A stretch of 64,000 nucleotides of DNA from Capniomyces stellatus (Eukaryota > Kickxellomycota > Harpellomycetes > Harpellales > Legeriomycetaceae), in assembly GCA_001661515.1 (NCBI GenBank), contig LUVW01000018.1:206177-270176 (forward strand). The letters are read 5' to 3'. The translations under genes and the position numbers were made by a program. The notes beneath the pieces were generated by a model. That model did no database searches and was not told where the DNA came from. It saw nothing but the letters and a program-made list of their open reading frames with translations. How positions within the stretch are numbered: position 1 is the first letter of the stretch; every line of letters begins with the position of its first letter. This document shows positions 1 to 11,700 of this stretch, one piece after another.

Positions 1-3
1 TTA

Positions 4-475
4 GTGAAAAATGGAACAGGCCTAATGACTGGTGTTAAAAGGGGCAGTGGGCTGAACATCCTTGAGATTATATCAGAACCATTTTTAACGGCTAGCAAAG
101 TTCGGGTCCAATCTTTCACCAATGAAAATATTGAATGGATAATAGTGAATGTGCATATGCCGCATACAACAGCTCAAAGAACATCAACCAAAATAGCGGT
201 TGAAAAGTTTATACAAAAAGAAAAGAAAAAAAACAGAGATACCAGACTGATACTTATGGGAGGCCTTAATATGATCTTACTGGCAGCAATCAGCTGGACA
301 AAAAAAGATGGGAGTTGGATTGATAAAATTCCATACCAACAACCCATCAGGTTCCAGGCTGAATGGCCAGAAAATGGGGAGGATGTTGGGCCATATCTTT
401 TATACACCGCAAACAGGATATCCTATAGAGGCAGGAACATTAACCAATGCAGATCTTAGTAACCATTTCCCCGTA
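4..475 (+). pseudogene. LINE endonuclease (EEP family) remnant
   Basis: Frame 1 encodes a stretch resembling the exonuclease-endonuclease-phosphatase domain that nicks target DNA for LINE insertion. A segment reading LILMGGLNMIL (about 250-285) matches the family GDxN motif with Asp replaced by Gly. The end of the domain, reading NADLSNHFPVV (about 445-477), matches the family SDHFPV motif with Asp replaced by Asn, and it lies in frame 2. A frameshift therefore falls between about 310 and 430. Two catalytic motifs changed plus a frameshift argue strongly for loss of function. The N-terminal part of the domain is outside the window. Confidence 0.7.
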
Positions 476-3218
476 GTGTCGCTGATAAAGACCGAAGCGA
501 CTAGATTAACAGCGGTTGTAAACCAAAAAGTTAATATCAAAAAAATGGAGGAAAAGGAAGAAGAAATAAAATAAAACAATAGATTTGCACTGTTGGCTGA
601 TTTGGAGGGCTCAATTGATGAGCTTGTCCAAACAATAGTGGAATCAACACAGAAAACTTTAGAGGACCTTGAAGTCTATAAAGAAAAACAAAAAGAAATT
701 GCTGGGAAAAAAACCATACTGGAAAGAAGAACAAGAAAGGCGCTTAAACGCCGTAGGGAAACTTTCCAGGCACCGACAAAAGCCAAAGACTAAACCGAAA
801 GGGATCTTCTGATGAATAAGTTTAAAAAGTTGAAACAGGAAGATGCAGATTTGGTAGCAAAAGACCGTAAGAAAAATTATGAGAAATTTATTAAATCATT
901 TTGTGAACTAGAACTAGACAAAAACTCACGCATGGTATGGAGGAAGTTGAAGAGCCTCAGGAGTGAGACAAGGAATCAACTTGGACCAGGAAGCGTGTTG
1001 GACTCATAGGACCAAGTAGTTACAAATGACCAACAAAGGCTCAAAATTTGGGCTGATCACTTTAATAATCCAGTCATAACAACACCGGTTAGAGACAATA
1101 TACTGAACAATCAATCAGAACCAGAGTCGTGTTATCCTGAATGCGACATGGAGCCAACCTGGATGGAAATAGTCATTGCATTGCAACAGATGCCAAGGAA
1201 TAAAGCCCCGGGAATGGATATGCTTCCAAGTGAGCTATGGAAATTAGTCCAAGAAAAGGATGTTCCAACTTCACATCTGGCAAAGTCAATATTTAAACTA
1301 GTGAAAAGTGCATGGAGAGAATGTATTTTCACTGATAAATGCAATACTAGAATAGTAGTACCAATATTTAAAAAAGGAGACAACAGAGATCCTAACAACT
1401 ACAGGGGAATTTTGTTCATACCCACAATAACCAAGTTGATAGCTAAAGTGGCTGTAGTCAAAATAAATCAAATAGATTTACAACACAATATTTTTTTGTA
1501 AGGAGCAGGCTGGCTTCCGGGTGCAGGAAGAAAGCATTGGTCAAGCTACAGCCTTATTTGAAATAGTCAAACGAAGAAAAATGAAACGGAAACCAACTTA
1601 TGTCTGCTTTGTTGATTTCGAAAAAGCCTACGACAGGGTTCCACATGACCTATTAATGAAGAAACTACAAGACAACAAGATTGGAGGAAAACTACTTGAT
1701 GTCATCAAAGGATTATATCTTAATCCAAAAATGACAGTTCGAGTAGACAATCAACTGTCAGATATAAGCGACTACAAATGTGGATTAAGGCAAGGATGTC
1801 CCATCTCACCTCTGCTTTTTGATATCTACATAAACGACGTATTTAAAAGAATGTCAGGAGTTACAGTACCACGACTTGGAAAAAGAGTACGCAGACTGCT
1901 GTTTGCGGATGATACTGTAATACTTGCATAATATGAGAGTAAGATAAAGTTTGCACTGAGAAAACTGGATATATGGTGCAAAAAATGGCACATGAAAATC
2001 AACAATTCAAAGAGCGGCATCATGGCAGTGGGAGCAACGCTGTTTGAGCAATACAAATTGAATGGCAAACCAATACCAGTGGTAGATCAATACCCATACT
2101 TGGGTGTCATTATGAGCAAGGATTGGAACTTTAAAGCCAATTTAAAGTTCAGACGAGAAAAAACACTCAAAGCGTTTCTAGCCAATTATAGCATGTTTAA
2201 GAGAAGAGACATCCCAACCAAATTTAAAGCTAAAGTCATTGCAGCATTAATACAATCAGTTGCGGCGTACGGAGGTGAGTTTTATGGCATGTCGGTAGCA
2301 AGATGTGTACCAATGCAGCGAATTCTGGACAACTCAACAAGAATGGCAATGGGGGTAGGAAAATCAACCAGCCTTGTCAAATTACGACAGGAGCTGAGAA
2401 TTGTAGACCTTAATACAAGAACAGCAATAGCGAGAGAACGAGCATTCCGCAAATGGGCAGATCTCAGGACATGGATCAAGGACCCGATTAAAAGGCCGAT
2501 GCTACACAAGAAAGACACTTGGACCAGTGGTTATATACGCTGGACAAGACGCTATAACAAAGATGACACCCGTAAAGGTGCAACTAAACGTACACTCCAG
2601 GCAAGACAATCCAGGAATAAAAAAACAGTAATATCAAGGTGGATCAAAAAAGTACATGCCGGCCAGTGGAGCAACTGGATTGGGCTACAACTGATCTACT
2701 CAGATTACAAAAAGGGACTAGATATCCTAGCAAAAATCAGAATAGGGCAGTATTGGACCGCAGAAAGATACGCCTATACTGGAATCATTAGCCATGATTA
2801 TACAAAAAAATGCCCACACTGCGGACAGGAGACGCCAGAAACAATTGAGCATCTCCTACTAGATTACAGCAGATGGGCAGCAATACGTGCAGATAAAATG
2901 GAGCCCTACATTAGCCAATATAAAAATAAGCTAAAAGGGCCAAAAAGAAAACCTAATTCGCCTACTATAATCTCACAGAGATTGGTGGGCAAGCTCCTGG
3001 GAGAGGAGTTAAAACAACCAACCGTCAAGATTCTCAAGAATCCTGACACCCTCGGCGCCAAGACGATGCTTGCAACAGCGTCGTTTTTGGAGGCCATCCA
3101 CAAACCCCGTTACTTGATCCTGTCCAGGCTTAAAGTAGCACCAATCTCCCTGAACCAATGCCCATCGGGTACGGAAAGTCTAATTGATCGAAGGGTTGCT
3201 GGTAAACAGGGGTGTTAA
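476..3218 (+). pseudogene. LINE reverse transcriptase and zinc-binding region, inactivated
   Basis: Reverse transcriptase motifs are clear: NKAPGMD (about 1200), PIFKKGD...NNYRGI (about 1360-1410), DFEKAYDRV (about 1615), GLRQGCPISPLLF (about 1780) and the catalytic FADD (about 1903). Downstream is a C-terminal CPHCG-x9-H cluster (about 2812-2850) like the RT-associated zinc motif; its last cysteine position appears to be Tyr. Lesions: in-frame stops at 572-574, 791-793, 1007-1009 and 1929-1931, and a one-base slip at a T-run near 1492-1498, after which the conserved KEQAGFR segment continues in frame 3. Between these lesions the frame is well kept, so decay is by scattered point changes rather than rearrangement. 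Confidence 0.85.
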
Positions 3219-3345
3219 GCATTTTGGAATGTAAATGTTGTGTAGTAAAGTATCCTTATGTATATATATTATTTATTTATTTTTTAATTATTTTACAATT
3301 GTTCTTTTTGTTACCAATAAACTACACAAGTAAATAAATAAAGTG

Positions 3346-4103
3346 AAACAAATCAGCTGGCCAATATAAGCAATACAATTGATTCAAAAAAGAAACGTGA
3401 CTAGCTATTAAATAAAGCAATTAATTGTTTTAGCCAACCAATCGGTATGAGAATAAAATTGTTAATTTAGGATGGAGTTAATGACTAAAGAGAAGTGGTA
3501 TTAAAAGTTACACAACTAGAGAAGAAAAAAGATGAAAATGGTGTAAATCTTGGAGCCAAATTGACAAGCTCTGAATTTCAAGAATGAAACAAAATAATTA
3601 AGCCAATTTAGGATTTATTTGAATAAAGTGTTTAATGGTTAAAATTCAAAGAAACACTTTGGCCATACAACAAGGCATTTAAATAGCTTCAAAAGAACAC
3701 AACTCTTATCAACAGCCTCAAAACAAAACAACACAACACAACAATACAACACAATACAACTAGTTCGTTACTTTCTCATTCAAATTCTACTAGAGTTTAA
3801 AACATTTATCGAATTTGTATTCTGCTATATACTATTATTATCGGGCACTACGCTCAGTTAAACAATCTGTACTTTAAACCTTGTGCTTGAGAATCAAACA
3901 AAGCGGTAACAGCAAAACTACAAACTGAAAAATTAAACCTTGTGTATATTTAGTGTCATAATATATTGACTGTCACAATATTCGGAAGAAGGAAGGAAAC
4001 AAAGATAAAACTCAAGCCGAGATTTAATTTAAAAGAAGAAAAATTTGCAAAGAGTGAAATAAATAATAACACACGTGGAGATAAAAGCAGAACAAAAGCA
4101 AGA
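3346..4103. other. Intergenic region upstream of transporter gene
   Basis: AT-rich sequence with a short AACAC/AATAC-type low-complexity stretch at about 3720-3765. It must hold the promoter of the gene starting at 4104. An open frame continues upstream of that ATG to 3966 but has no ATG of its own. No gene or RNA is recognised. Confidence 0.5.
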
Positions 4104-5630
4104 ATGTCTGTATCAAATTCATACAAGGTTTTCCTTGCAGTGGGAATGTTAATAACGGGGACGTTGAATACCATTCTTACCAAAATGCAAGACAGGGAGT
4201 GTGTTGGAAATTGTTCGGATCCAGACCCACGAAATCATATAGAATTCAATCAACCAGTATGGCAGACTTTGAATATGTTTTATGGAGAAGTGATGTGTTT
4301 GGTGGTGCTGTATATAATGAATTTGTACAAGAACTTTAGGAACAGTCAAAATGGATATAACCTCCTCACAGGAACTGCCACTCCAAATCCAAATGAGCAA
4401 AACGATGTTATTGACAGCAATCCCGATACAAGCACAGAAAATACAAATGCCGAGCTTGAAAGTAGCGAAGAAAATGGCACGCGAGTCAAAAAAGAACTCA
4501 CTGGCTACCTTACCCTGTTTATGTGGGCACCAGCCTTGTTTGATATCATTGGAACCACAGTAGGCTATTATCTCCTTTTTATACAAATACAAACATGCTA
4601 TATGAATACATGCAGGTATACTAAATTTGGATGCGCTTGCACTTTGGTTTCTTGTTATAGCTTCTGAACGTTGGATTGTTGTATACGACGGCCTCTGTTT
4701 ACCAAATGCTTCGTGGTGCAATTGTTATTTTTGCAGGCTTCTTTTCTGTGCTATTCTTAGGAAGTCGGTTGACAAGGTCACAGTGGTTTTCTTTACTGAT
4801 GATAACATTTGGCGCACTTGTAGTAGGGGTTAGCAGCTTGATTGGGAACGATGAAAGCGTAAATATGATTAGCAGGGCGGATATAAGCAAATCTTCTCTT
4901 GGCGTAGTTATAATATTGATTGCTCAAGTTTTTGGCGCGCTACAGTTTATTATTGAAGAAAAAGTTCTGACTCACTACAGGCTGCAGCCACTGAAAGGAG
5001 TAGGGCTCGAAGGCGCATTTGGTTCAATAACTGTGATGGCACTTATTCCCATACTTCATTTTTCGATCGGAAAAAATCATCCCGGTGGATTTTTTGATGC
5101 AGAGACGGCATTCAGACAGATAGTTGATAATCCTCCCGTTTTAATGCTGTGCCTCTACATTATGCTTTCCATTTCGTTTTTCAATTGGTTTGGGCTATCA
5201 GTCACGCAGAACATGAGTGCTACGTCCCGCTCCACTATTGATTCTTGCAGGTAACCTGTCGTCTTGACATATGCTTTTTTTAATTTAAAATTGTATGCGC
5301 ACTAAAAACTATATACTATCCACTTGCACCCATGCTAAGGACTATTCTTAATCTCTTTATTGTGATCACTTGCTTTAGAACCTTGTTTATTTGGATCACG
5401 AGTTTGATGTTGGGCTGGGAAAGCTTCAAAACCCTCCAGATTTTCGGTAAATACGCTTTACTTGATAAAAAGACAATATTAAGCACGTAAATCCGTGCCA
5501 TATTGCTATGAAAAACCAAATTCTACTAGCATCAAAATGAACAAGCCTTTGTATATTATGCTTTATAGGATTCATGTTTTTGGTTTATGGAACGTTTATA
5601 TTTAATGGAGTAGTTCGGGGGCCATTCTGA
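4104..5630 (+). CDS. SLC35F6-like multi-pass membrane transporter
   Basis: Four exons: 4104-4559, 4661-5250, 5379-5446, 5569-5630, giving 391 residues. All introns are GT-AG and each junction restores the family sequence (for example GTT|LLNVGLLYTTASVYQMLRG across the first). The protein belongs to the drug/metabolite transporter superfamily, SLC35F6 (formerly C2orf18) type. It begins with a hydrophobic helix, has a hydrophilic loop of about 60 residues near 4370-4500, then a run of transmembrane segments. The hallmark TTASVYQMLRGAIVIFAG is intact. Animal members localise to lysosomes or mitochondria; the substrate is unsettled. The first ATG in the frame is at 4104. It faces ISU1 tail to tail. 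Confidence 0.85.
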
Positions 5631-6379
5631 TTAGCTGCCTTTGTGCGCGTAGCTAAACTTGGCTTATTTAAGTTACTGTTGGTGAACTCGCTAACATGAG
5701 CCATTTCAATTTTTTTCTAGTTATCACGTCCAGCTTTCTGGCTCTAGACTGCCTCGCTATAAATTTAAAAATAATAACGATAGTAACAATAATAATAATA
5801 GTAACAATAGCAAAAGTGACAAAAGTAAAAGCAATTTCGACATAAAGAGGTGTGGGTGGACCAATTTTTTCTACTAGCTGATGGATGAACCTATTTTATA
5901 GTATATCAAACTGAGTGGTTGTCGCAAAGTTGCACTTTAACGATCCGAGTGAATGATAGTACCCATGATATATGTAAACATAGTCCAGTTTTTTATTTTG
6001 CTGTACTTTACATACGACATCCAGGTCAGATAAAAAACTAATACCTGGGCCACAGCCATACATACTAATTTATACCAACTAAGATGCCCATTGACCATTT
6101 TTTAGCCAGGGACGCAATTCAATGTAATACGACCGTCTCATTCTATTTGCCGTATAATAACGCAAAAGCGACATATATTGTTATAAGCATAAATAGGGAG
6201 AAAATGGCGACTTTGCCAAAAAAGTAATATGGGCTATTTATTGAAGAAAAAAGATAGTAAAAGAAAGCTGCAAATCAAAAATTCTATAATACAAATATCT
6301 TGATTAAATTTTAATTTAATTTTTTTTTTTTTTAAGAAAAAGTAAAACCTAACGAGAAATGGCCGTCTTCTAGCTAGTT
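5631..6379. other. Convergent intergenic region
   Basis: About 750 bp between the 3' ends of the transporter (+) and ISU1 (-). AT-rich, with an AATAATAAT/AACAATAGT simple tract near 5765-5835 and a T-run near 6318-6333 just downstream of ISU1. No gene recognised. Confidence 0.5.
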
Positions 6380-6862
6380 CTAGGCGGCAATTCGAGCGGA
6401 TTTCTTTTTGCGGTAGTCATTAATAGCAGATTTGATTGCATCCTCGGCAAGCATAGAGCAATGCAGCTTAACTGGCGGTAGGCACAGCTCTTTAGCAATG
6501 TCTGTATTCTTGATATTCTTGGCATCATCTATCTTCAATCCCTTAACCATTTCTGAGGCATAGCTTGATGAAGCGATGGCAGATCCACAGCCAAATGTTT
6601 TAAATTTCACATCAACAATCTTGCCATCATCGTCTACTCTGATTTGTAACCTCATAACATCACCACAAGCAGGGGCGCCTACCAATCCTGTGCCAACATT
6701 TGGGTCGTTTTTGTCCAGCGACCCTACATTTCTTGGATTTTCATAGTGATCGTGTACTTTCTGGTGGTATAATCTTTGCGACAAAGCCGCTCTGCCAGTA
6801 CCTGTGGCCCCTGTAATTAGGTTTGTTTTTAAAACCTGTTTGGTCATTAAACGCGCGAACAT
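6380..6862 (-). CDS. ISU1: Mitochondrial iron-sulfur cluster assembly scaffold ISU1/IscU
   Basis: A single-exon gene of 160 residues. IscU-type scaffolds assemble [2Fe-2S] clusters in the mitochondrial matrix with the Nfs1-Isd11 desulfurase, frataxin and ferredoxin, and pass them on through the Hsp70 chaperone. The three cluster-ligand cysteines are present at Cys66 (PACGD), Cys92 (FGCGSA) and Cys135 (LHCS), as is Asp68. The Hsp70-binding LPPVK motif is at residues 128-132. Met137 follows the third cysteine; this is the eukaryotic residue, where bacterial IscU has Ile and where yeast substitutions relieve frataxin dependence. The first 30 or so residues are basic and hydroxylated with no acids, fitting a mitochondrial presequence. 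Length and motifs look complete. Confidence 0.96.
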   Translation of the reverse strand: MFARLMTKQVLKTNLITGATGTGRAALSQRLYHQKVHDHYENPRNVGSLDKNDPNVGTGLVGAPACGDVMRLQIRVDDDGKIVDVKFKTFGCGSAIASSSYASEMVKGLKIDDAKNIKNTDIAKELCLPPVKLHCSMLAEDAIKSAINDYRKKKSARIAA

Positions 6863-8768
6863 TCTTGATATTGATGTTGATATTGATGTTACTTTGTCTA
6901 CTGTATTAGTGTATATTAATTTTTAAAGCTGGAATGACTTTTTTATAAGTATATCTTGGTTTGGTTATTATCTGCCAAACTAAACTGGGGTTTTAAAATA
7001 TACTGAATTATGGTGTTAAGTAGTTTACGGTCTGATGATCAAATATTTATAAACTTTCAAAAAGCTCTTTAAACAAATTTTGTTATATTACAGTATAATA
7101 CTGAGAGGGTAGAAATAAAAACAAAAAACATCATAGCAGGAATTGTATTTAAAAAATTTTGGTTTTTTTTTTCCAAACACAATAAAACAATTACCCCCCG
7201 CTCTTATAATTCACTATATTCTATTTAATAATGTTATGCATTGTGCTTTTTCCAATCGATATTTCAAATATCTGCTTGTTCTTATTGGCACATATCCTTG
7301 TCTGATAAGTAATGAAATAGTTGTATTATTTCAGCTAACGAATAGAACTTGGCCACTCCTATTCCTTATCTGATTTAAATTCATGTGCTACAACATCCTT
7401 GATCTTTATAGACTCAAAACCATTGGGGAATTCATATAATAGAATGCTAAAAAATTTAGTAAGCTAATAACGGCAAAAATAAAAATAAAAAAAAGGCAAA
7501 TACTACTAGGGATAAAAAGCTAAATGCCTATAGGCTCGTTCATTCGCTTAAAAAAATTAAAATAATAATAATGGCCAACAGCAAAAGCATTGTTATGCAC
7601 AAAAAGTCAACAAAAATGTCTCTAGTAAAAATATAAATAGAGAGTTCAATCAAGTAAGGCCTGCATTTACTTTTCAGCTACTTTCTCGTGATCAGCTTGG
7701 TAGCTAATAAATACCAAGTATGTAAAGGCAAGAGCTCTTGTGTGATATGGATGGTAGCCTGCTTTAGATTGCGTTTTTATTTTATTTTAATAAGTAGTCC
7801 TTTACTTTTATTCTTTCTAGACTATACTATTTAAGATGTGGATTTTGATAAACCAGACAACTGGTTGTGGACAGTTTCGGTGAGATTTGATTTTTAGAAT
7901 TTTATATTGTATTTTCTCTGATGTTGGATAATTTGTTTATAAATGGAAAAAGAAGGAGACTTTTTACAAGGCTTCGGTATTTAACTGTGGAATAAATAAA
8001 CTATTGGGCTTTAGATTTTCTATGTTGATTAACCGTGTTTGTTCTAAAACTCTAACATTGATTTCAATATTAAAATTAAAGTATAATTCAGCTATTGTAA
8101 TTTCTTTTCTATTATGTTGGAATAACAACAAACCCTTATTTAAACTCAGCACTAGAGCAATTGATTTAAAATGTAGCCTTGTAAAGAAGACTAACACCAG
8201 TGTACCCAAATGAGTCACAATAGTGACAGAATGGCCTTAATAAAACTCGGAGTGTTGAGAACGTGGATTGGATTAACCAAACAAACAATAACTAGATTTG
8301 TTCGGTAAAAGGGTCCCGTGATGCTGAGATTTCTGATGGTATAGCCAAGATACTTTCCTTCTTTAAGTAAAGCTACATGATATTCGTTTTAGCGATGATA
8401 ATTGCGTGTTTTTTTGGACATAATATTGCCCAATGTGATCGCCAACTTGCCATTTCTTGGTCCATACTGCAAAAAGTGTAAAAGCTATTGGGCCTAATCA
8501 ACTGAATCTGATTAATTAGGCTATTATTATTTAAGATTCAAAACAAAATTGTTGAAAAATAAACGAATAAAAAAAGCATACTTGGCTCCATCCTGAACTA
8601 GGATTTATTTTGTATAAATCCACTTTTATTCTCTTGTTTCTTTTTATTACTTTGTTTGAAGCACTAAGAGCGAAAGCAACCCAGTACCCACCGTCAAAAT
8701 AAAAATATAGCGGGTATAGAGCCAGCCTTATACAACTTCAAATTTAAACTCGATTTATCTCAAAGCGA
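6863..8768. other. Divergent intergenic region, ISU1 to phospholipase C
   Basis: About 1.9 kb of AT-rich sequence that must carry the ISU1 promoter and probably the 5' end of the phospholipase C gene, whose first visible exon lacks an ATG. Open frames here are short and lack homology signals or ATG starts. No RNA gene recognised. Confidence 0.45.
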
Positions 8769-11700
8769 TTGAAAAACATAACAGGATATTTGGACTACGA
8801 TTTATGGAGGCTCAGCCAGATGTTGTTAGAACTTAGTGAATTAGACTTTAAAGAGGCGATCGGGTCTATAAATGAATATACGCTGACAGAAGCATACAAT
8901 AGCAGAAGGCTCATATGTGACATTATTTATGATTTAAAACCAAGCTCGGATACTTCAATCAATACCATCAAAAGGAATGAAACAGAGATTAAGGGGTTGA
9001 AAGCAAAGGAATTTGTGCTATTGAAGGCGACAGCAAGAACGTACCACCACAAAACATTTAGAATAGACTTCCTACAGCAGCGGATTGTTTGGGACTCGAA
9101 TAAGAAAAAACGTAAAGGAAAAGGTAACGTATCGAAAGATTAGTATGATAGAGATTTGTGTGAATTCTTAAGACTATCAACTTGGTCAATTTTGCGGCCC
9201 AGGCTGCTTAAGTTCGTTTTAAGCAAGAACCTTGTAGGGTTTTAAACCATATCAGTTCCAAGCTAGCAATATTAAACGTGGTTGTATTTAGCATCAAGTT
9301 TATTGATTTTGCAATATGCTTAACTCGGTAGCTGTCTTTGAAGAAACGGCATACGGTCTATAATATAATATAGTCGACTTGTGTGACTAATATGCTACAA
9401 TAAACACAACCCCGATATTTAAAATAGTAAACCTGGAGAGTATATATGAGATCCGGGTAGGAGATAGTGCCGAGGAAACCGCAATAAGTACCGGAGCTGC
9501 ACCAGCAAACCTGAAAGCGTACAGTGTGATATTGTTGTACATAGAAGAGGGTGAACATAAAAAGCTTGGCTTTATGGCACAAAGCCTTGGTGACTTTCTA
9601 GAGCTTATTCACATATTAAATTTAATTTTGGACTCACGGCGACCTGTATTGAGGCTTATGGATCAGGTGATGCTAGAGTTTATTAGCTACAATAGGAAAG
9701 AGTATGACAATGTGACAAAGAAAAAAAGCGTAAGGTCGATAACGCTTTTGTCCTCAGTTGATACAGACTACCCAAACGATTTTGACAAGAATACTGGCAG
9801 AGTCGAGGCGAGTGAAGACAAGGAGCTGAGAAAACTAAAATTAGCCTATGAATTTCAGGAAAGCAGGCGGGCATATCTTTGCATTAAATACGAAAATATT
9901 TACAAGCTGATTATAAACCAAAAAAAACACCACCATGAACGACATGGACCAGGAAAAAAAAGCCTAACCGATTCTTTAAGCGATGCTTACAAAGCGATGC
10001 TAACTGTGTTGAACCTTGGCGAAATCCAGATTGGTGATTTTATTTCATTTTTGACTGATATTCAGAAAGAAGCGAGGCCAATAGATGAAATAAAAAGCAT
10101 TTTCGACAAATTTTCAAGTGGAAGCGGGGTTATGAAAGGATATGAGCTAACGTGTTATCTGAAATCGGTGTACAACTCAATTGTATATGACCCAGTATGC
10201 GTTGGAGAACATTTAGATATGAGTCGACCTTTAAACGAATATTACATCTCAAGCTCTCATAACACATACCTGCTTGGCGATCAGCTAATGGGTGTGTCGT
10301 CTGTCGAAGGATATGCCCGTGCATTGCTAAAGGGCTGTAGGAGTGTTGAATGTAAGATTAGAATGCGTCAAACAAATATTAGTATGTCAAGGTGACTAGT
10401 TGTACAGCGTGCTTGGAAAAGAAAAGAACCACATTCGATTTTTCCAAAGAAACGCAGTACATTATTAGCGAGTCCGATGATTATGTTGCTGCGTTGCTTT
10501 GCTATGTACATATATGTTAACAGGAGATATGATATTATATAGTAGACTGTTGGGATGGACCACTTGGAGAGCCTGTGATTTGCCATGGCCGCACACTGTA
10601 AGTAAAGATAGTTGTTTTGGTTTTGATTTTGGTTTGGTTTGGTTTGGTTTCAATTATACTGCTATTTGAACACACGTACGCACATACACAAATTTAAATT
10701 TCTGAGTTTTTACAATGCAAATAAATAGAACAACTAAAATTGGGTTTGAGGATGCCATCACGACAATAAAAAAATATGCTTTTAAAACATCGCCATTTCC
10801 TGTGATTTTATCTCTTGAAATACGATGCTCGGTTCTTCAACAAAGAAAAGTAGCAAACATTTTGAAATCGATTTTAGGTCCAGCTCTAATAACCAGTAGG
10901 CTGGAAAATGTTGGTGGTATCCCATCGCCTTTACAGCTAAAGAACAAATTCCTAGTCAAAAACAAAATAATTATCAATAAAAATAATACTGGTTATGACT
11001 CGGTAGGCCCTAATAGCGCCAAAAATACACAGTATAGGCCAAGTGCCATTGGAAAGATTGCGGAAGAGCTTGCAAATTTAGCGATTTACTTTCAAGCTGT
11101 TCATTTCAACGACTTAACTCCAGGTAGGCTCGGTTTATTTCTATGGCACTAAGCAGTTCGATTTATTTGGTGCTCTAACTAGTTTAAAATTTACTCATTT
11201 ATAATACTGGCCATAATGCAAAGCAATAACAACAATAACAATTATGATACTAACGATACCAATAATCCTAATAATCCTAATAATCCTAATAATCCTAATA
11301 ATCCTAATAATCCTAATAATCCTAATAATCCTAATGGTACTAATGGTACTAATAATCCTAATAATCCTAATAATCCTAATAATCCTAATAATCCTAATAA
11401 TCCTAATAATCCTAATAATCCTAATGGTACTAATGGTACTAATGATAATGATAACAAATATAGAGTTGCAAAAGACTGGGGCTGTAGTTTCAATATCCGA
11501 AACCGCGGCTGAACAATTAAACGCCACGGATAGCAGTTATTTGGCAGAGAAGAACAAATCCATTTTTACACGAGTTTATCCCTCATTTTCACGAATAAAT
11601 TCTACAAACTATAATCCACTGCCTTTCTGGGCCACTGGAGTTCAGATGGTCGCACTCAACTTTCAAACCAACGACAAGTACATGCAAATACATGAGGCAT

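Larger units (their letters stand above)
1..3345 (+). mobile_element. Degenerate non-LTR (LINE-type) retrotransposon, 5' end outside window
   Basis: The sequence encodes, in order, remnants of an apurinic-type endonuclease, a reverse transcriptase and a C-terminal zinc-binding region, the layout of a LINE ORF2. No LTR or integrase is seen. The left edge of the window cuts the element, so its true 5' end is unknown. The coding part ends at 3218 and is followed by about 125 bp of AT-rich 3' sequence ending in AATAAA-like repeats near 3310-3345; that outer limit is approximate. The reading frame is broken by at least four in-frame stops and two frameshifts, so this copy is dead. I could not define a target-site duplication. 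Confidence 0.85.

Noticed and set aside
476..1931. Idea that stops inside the LINE reflect a non-standard genetic code
   Set aside because: Both TAA and TAG interrupt the element, while conserved genes here end normally at TAA, TAG or TGA, and frameshifts and motif changes also mark it as dead.
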